Shown here: positions 61,028 through 64,000 of the stretch, in pieces
How positions within the stretch are numbered: position 1 is the stretch's first letter
Layout of the letters: every line of letters starts with the position of its first letter
DNA from: Balneolaceae bacterium
GTDB lineage: Bacteria > Bacteroidota > Rhodothermia > Balneolales > Balneolaceae
Assembly (NCBI GenBank): GCA_017643365.1
Contig: JAEPNO010000003.1
Span: 124,001 to 188,000 of the forward strand
Reading direction: 5' to 3'
Length of the DNA stretch: 64,000 nucleotides
The notes under the pieces: model-generated
The model's input: the letters and a program-made list of their open reading frames with translations, nothing else
The model's database searches: none
Told to the model about the DNA's origin: nothing
Position numbers and translations under genes: made by a program

Positions 61028-62759
61028 AGGTATCGGTTTTATTTATTTGCTGATTTTTGCTTTTGGATTGCTCTCCGGCGTGAAAGCGCAGGATATTACC
61101 GTAAGCGCTGCGCTCACCGAAACGAATATCTTTGCCGGCGAGTCGGTACGCTTGGATGTTACCATTTCCGGTCAATCTCTGAATTCAATCGACCGTCCAC
61201 AGATTCCGGAAACACCCGGACTTCGATGGCTTTCGGGTAGCACTAGCCAATCCACAAATTATTCGTACATCAACGGGCGCCCTTCGGTTTCTTACACCTA
61301 TGGATATTCGTTTATTGCACAAAATCCGGGCACTTATACTTTTCCGTCACTTTCAATTGAGGTAAACGGCGAGCTGTTTCAAACCGAAACAATAACCTTT
61401 AAAGTGCTCGATCCTGAAAATATCGATCAAAATAATGCCGCTCGCTCTCCCGATATTTATGTTCGATTAGAGCCCAGCAACGATAACCCCGTGGTTGGTG
61501 AGCAGGTGATCGCAAACGTTGTTCTGTATTTTAAAAGCGAAGTTGAAGTTTCGTCCTATCAACCCTCGCCGGGCTGGAAAGCCGAAGGTTTTTGGAAAGA
61601 AGATTTAGAGAATCGCCAGCAAGCCCGAACTAATTCAACATTGATTAACGGAGTGCGCTATCAGCGTGCGGTGTTACTTCAGCAGGCTATATTCCCAACA
61701 AAATCAGGTGAATTAACTCTGAGCCCTTTTGAAGTTGTAGTGCAGGTTCGAAAACGAAATCGCCGGCGTGATATTTTTAGTTTCGGCTTAGGTCAGGAAC
61801 GCATGGAATTAAGTTCGCTACCTGTAAAAGTTACCGTTCGTCCCCTACCCGATGTGGATAATGCCGTATTTTCGGGCGCAGTTGGCAAGTTTGAAATCAC
61901 ACGAACACTTGAGCCAAGCGAAGCCTTTGTTGGCGAGAGTGTGGAGATCAAAACCTCGATTTCGGGGCAAGGGAACATCCCACTAATTGTAAAACCGGAG
62001 TATAATTATCCGGAAGCACTGGAATTGTACGATCCGCAGGAAAGCTCATCCATAACAAGAAATAATCAGCAGATTGGGGGCACTAAAACATTTACCGACA
62101 TTGTAATTGCGCGCAACGAAGGTGAATACGTTATTCCGGAGCAACGATTTGCTTACTACGATCCGGAGTTAAAGCGTTATCGAAACATCACATTACCGAT
62201 GCTTACGCTGGATGTAAAGCGCGATCCCCGTTTAGCGAACTCCACCACAACCGAGTATCGCTTTGAAATAACTCCAATGACCGGACTTGCCAATTGGGTG
62301 CCTACTTCTAAAAGTCATTTACACACCAAAACCTGGGTTTGGGTACTGCTTTTATTGCCGATTGCAACTTTGGCAGGTGCATTTGTTATCCGTTCGTACA
62401 CCGATCGGATGAATAACGATACCGCTTTTGCACGATCACAAAAAGCTAAAGAGAAAGCGTTCGAAACATTAGGTGAGGCTGAAAAAACGGACGATATCAA
62501 AACCGGATACCATTTTATAGAAAAAGCATTGGTACAGTTTGTAACAGATAAATTGAATTTACCTCAAGCTGGTTTGTCGATTAAGGAATTAAGCAACGCC
62601 ATCGAAGAAAAAGGCGACCGTGAGGCTGCAAAGGAATTAAAGTGGTTGCTAGACAAATGTGAGACCATTTCATACGCGCCAAACACTTCTCAAGAAGGAT
62701 TGAATGCCGATATCGAACGGGCGAAAGTACTCATTAAAAAAGTGGGTAAAATCGCATGA
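61011..62759 (+). CDS. batD: BatD protein (oxygen tolerance)
   Basis: A 582-residue protein with a signal peptide (about 1-26). Tandem beta-sandwich BatD domains start with ITVSAALTETNIFAGESVRLDVTISG, then PSDAFVGESVEIKTSISGQGNIPL-like (EPSEAFVGESVEIKTSISG). One membrane helix lies at about 445-463 (WVWVLLLLPIATLAGAFVI), followed by a cytoplasmic helical tail. Bat proteins are thought to help outer-envelope stability under oxidative stress, but no catalytic role is known. Overlaps batC and batE. Confidence 0.9.
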   Translation: MIKTGKGIGFIYLLIFAFGLLSGVKAQDITVSAALTETNIFAGESVRLDVTISGQSLNSIDRPQIPETPGLRWLSGSTSQSTNYSYINGRPSVSYTYGYSFIAQNPGTYTFPSLSIEVNGELFQTETITFKVLDPENIDQNNAARSPDIYVRLEPSNDNPVVGEQVIANVVLYFKSEVEVSSYQPSPGWKAEGFWKEDLENRQQARTNSTLINGVRYQRAVLLQQAIFPTKSGELTLSPFEVVVQVRKRNRRRDIFSFGLGQERMELSSLPVKVTVRPLPDVDNAVFSGAVGKFEITRTLEPSEAFVGESVEIKTSISGQGNIPLIVKPEYNYPEALELYDPQESSSITRNNQQIGGTKTFTDIVIARNEGEYVIPEQRFAYYDPELKRYRNITLPMLTLDVKRDPRLANSTTTEYRFEITPMTGLANWVPTSKSHLHTKTWVWVLLLLPIATLAGAFVIRSYTDRMNNDTAFARSQKAKEKAFETLGEAEKTDDIKTGYHFIEKALVQFVTDKLNLPQAGLSIKELSNAIEEKGDREAAKELKWLLDKCETISYAPNTSQEGLNADIERAKVLIKKVGKIA

Positions 62760-63526
62760 GAATACCGGCACTTCTACTTTGTTTGATTTGGCTAGTTGGA
62801 TCAGCGGAAACCAACGCACGACAAAATGCACAGATTATGTTTGATCAGGCAAATACCCTGCTCGAAGAAAATGATTTTATGGGTGCACTCGATTCCTATC
62901 GAAATATTGTAGAAATCGGAGAGGTTTCCGGTCCCTTATTTTTAAATATGGGCATTGCAGCTATGGAAATCGACTCGATGGGCTTGGCTAAATATTACTT
63001 TCTAAAAGCTCAGCGCTTCTCGGTAACTGAAGAAAAAGCTTCCGAAGCTCTCGATTATGTATCCTCTCAGTTTAGCAGGCAATCAGCCATTCTGCCAAAA
63101 TTACCTTGGGATCGAGCCGTTGATCGCCTTAAAGTAGAAGTGGGTGCTACTTTTATTTTTATTCTAGGCTTTGGTATGATTTCGATTTCAGTGATTGTGA
63201 TTATCCTAAGCTGGTTCAATAAAGTGTCTATCCCTCGCAAAAACACTGTAATCGGCATCGCAACTGCATTAAGCATATTTATCGTTTCCTTGGCTTTTTA
63301 TGTTGATTATGTGGATCAGCGCTATAAAGAAGGCGTTATTATCGATAAAGAAATCCCGGTTAGAAGCGCCCCCAATGAGAATGCCGATTTGGTAAGTATC
63401 GCCTACGAAGGATATTCAATCACAGTAGATGCTTTTAGTAGTGAAAAAGCCGCCGGATGGTATTACATTCGTCTTGGAAACGGTCAATTCGGGTGGGTAA
63501 AAACGCCCGGATCGAAATTACTTTAA
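62756..63526 (+). CDS. batE: BatE protein (TPR, membrane, SH3)
   Basis: A 256-residue protein with a signal peptide (1-21), TPR pair (about 25-95), two membrane helices (about 128-150 and 161-184) and a C-terminal SH3 domain (about 195-255: EIPVRSAPNENADLVSIAYEG, then GWVKTPGS). This matches BatE. Its ATG overlaps the batD stop (ATGA). The operon ends 20 bases before the peptidase gene. Confidence 0.9.
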   Translation: MRIPALLLCLIWLVGSAETNARQNAQIMFDQANTLLEENDFMGALDSYRNIVEIGEVSGPLFLNMGIAAMEIDSMGLAKYYFLKAQRFSVTEEKASEALDYVSSQFSRQSAILPKLPWDRAVDRLKVEVGATFIFILGFGMISISVIVIILSWFNKVSIPRKNTVIGIATALSIFIVSLAFYVDYVDQRYKEGVIIDKEIPVRSAPNENADLVSIAYEGYSITVDAFSSEKAAGWYYIRLGNGQFGWVKTPGSKLL

Positions 63527-63546
63527 CGTTTTAAAACCTATTTATC

Positions 63547-64000
63547 ATGAGCAAGTCGCAAGCTTATATCGACGCCAACCAACAAAAATTTTTAGACGAA
63601 CTTTTTGAACTACTTCGCATCCCAAGTGTAAGTACTGATTCAACCAAAAAAGGTGAAATCCAAAAAGCGGCAAACTTCTTGCTCAATCAGTTGGAATCGT
63701 TGAATTTGAATCGGGTTGAGTTGTTCGAAACGCCAGGCAACCCTATCGTTTATGGCGAGCATTGTCCACACAACGACAAGCCAACGGTGCTAATTTATGG
63801 CCATTACGATGTGCAGCCTTCCGATCCTGATGATCTTTGGGATACGCCCGCTTTTGAGCCAACGGTGAAAGATGGAAACATTTATGCACGTGGCGCCAGC
63901 GATGATAAAGGTCAGGCTTACACACACGTTAAAGCATTGGAATCGTTTGTTAAATCGGGCGAAGATATTCCTGTAAATGTGAAGATTATTCTGGAAGGAG
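63547..64000 (+). CDS. M20-family dipeptidase, partial (right edge)
   Basis: The ATG at 63547 opens a frame still open at base 64000, 151 residues seen. It reads [27 protein letters not shown], and the zinc-binding regions [10 protein letters not shown] (His and Asp) and [12 protein letters not shown]. This is the N-terminal half of an M20/M25/M40 dipeptidase. The remaining ligands lie outside the window. It is 20 bases after batE and may be in the same transcript. Confidence 0.9.
   Translation, partial: MSKSQAYIDANQQKFLDELFELLRIPSVSTDSTKKGEIQKAANFLLNQLESLNLNRVELFETPGNPIVYGEHCPHNDKPTVLIYGHYDVQPSDPDDLWDTPAFEPTVKDGNIYARGASDDKGQAYTHVKALESFVKSGEDIPVNVKIILEG

Overview
The window looks like a chromosomal segment of a Gram-negative marine-type bacterium of the phylum Balneolota (Balneola/Gracilimonas-like) or a close relative in the Bacteroidota-Rhodothermota group. 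This is an inference. It rests on a subtilisin with a Por/type IX secretion C-terminal sorting domain, several families typical of this group (DUF4292, DUF4293, DUF5686, the Bat aerotolerance proteins, a carboxypeptidase-regulatory-domain TonB receptor), bacillithiol genes (bshA, ypdA), non-SD gene starts, and several sites resembling the Bacteroidota promoter TTTG-N19/20-TAnnTTTG. No transposon, prophage, rRNA or CRISPR array was seen.

Layout. 1-2.9 kb: arginine biosynthesis operon on the minus strand (Zn-ribbon-like GNAT acetyltransferase, argG, argC cut by the left edge), preceded by an Arg-rich leader peptide and a candidate attenuator. 2.9-3.6 kb: AbrB/Doc toxin-antitoxin pair with an operator-like palindrome. 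3.6-7.4 kb: TPR protein, DUF4292 lipoprotein, EnvC-like factor. 7.4-16 kb: membrane protein, M28 peptidase, Ppx/GppA, secreted S8 protease, YheT-like hydrolase, YpdA, then the SRP RNA on the minus strand. 16-23 kb: a four-gene minus-strand cluster (secreted protein, FecR protein, outer-membrane barrel, CHASE2 cyclase) that may be an envelope-to-cAMP signalling unit. 23-28 kb: tRNA-Ala, OmpA/thrombospondin-3 lipoprotein, DUF5686 receptor, YeaQ-like and SPOR proteins.

28-34.7 kb: partner-switching module (STAS antagonist, RsbW-like kinase, RsbU-like phosphatase), an MltF-like transglycosylase and a TonB-dependent receptor. 34.7-43.9 kb: two EamA transporters, a DUF4293 protein, and a TetR-TolC-adaptor-RND efflux operon with a palindromic candidate operator. 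43.9-52.5 kb: an A/T-rich surface polysaccharide locus (SLBB export protein, Wzz, Wzy, Wzx, three glycosyltransferases). 52.5-55.2 kb: wecB-pyrR-pyrB, joining sugar-nucleotide and pyrimidine synthesis.

55.3-64 kb: a lipoprotein, sucC, an accessory-looking pair (TIR/deoxyribosyltransferase-like protein plus DUF2188), bshA, then batC-like genes, batD and batE, and an M20 dipeptidase cut by the right edge. The strongest candidates for something undescribed are the arginine leader/attenuator, the CHASE2-FecR-barrel cluster, and the DUF2188 pair.
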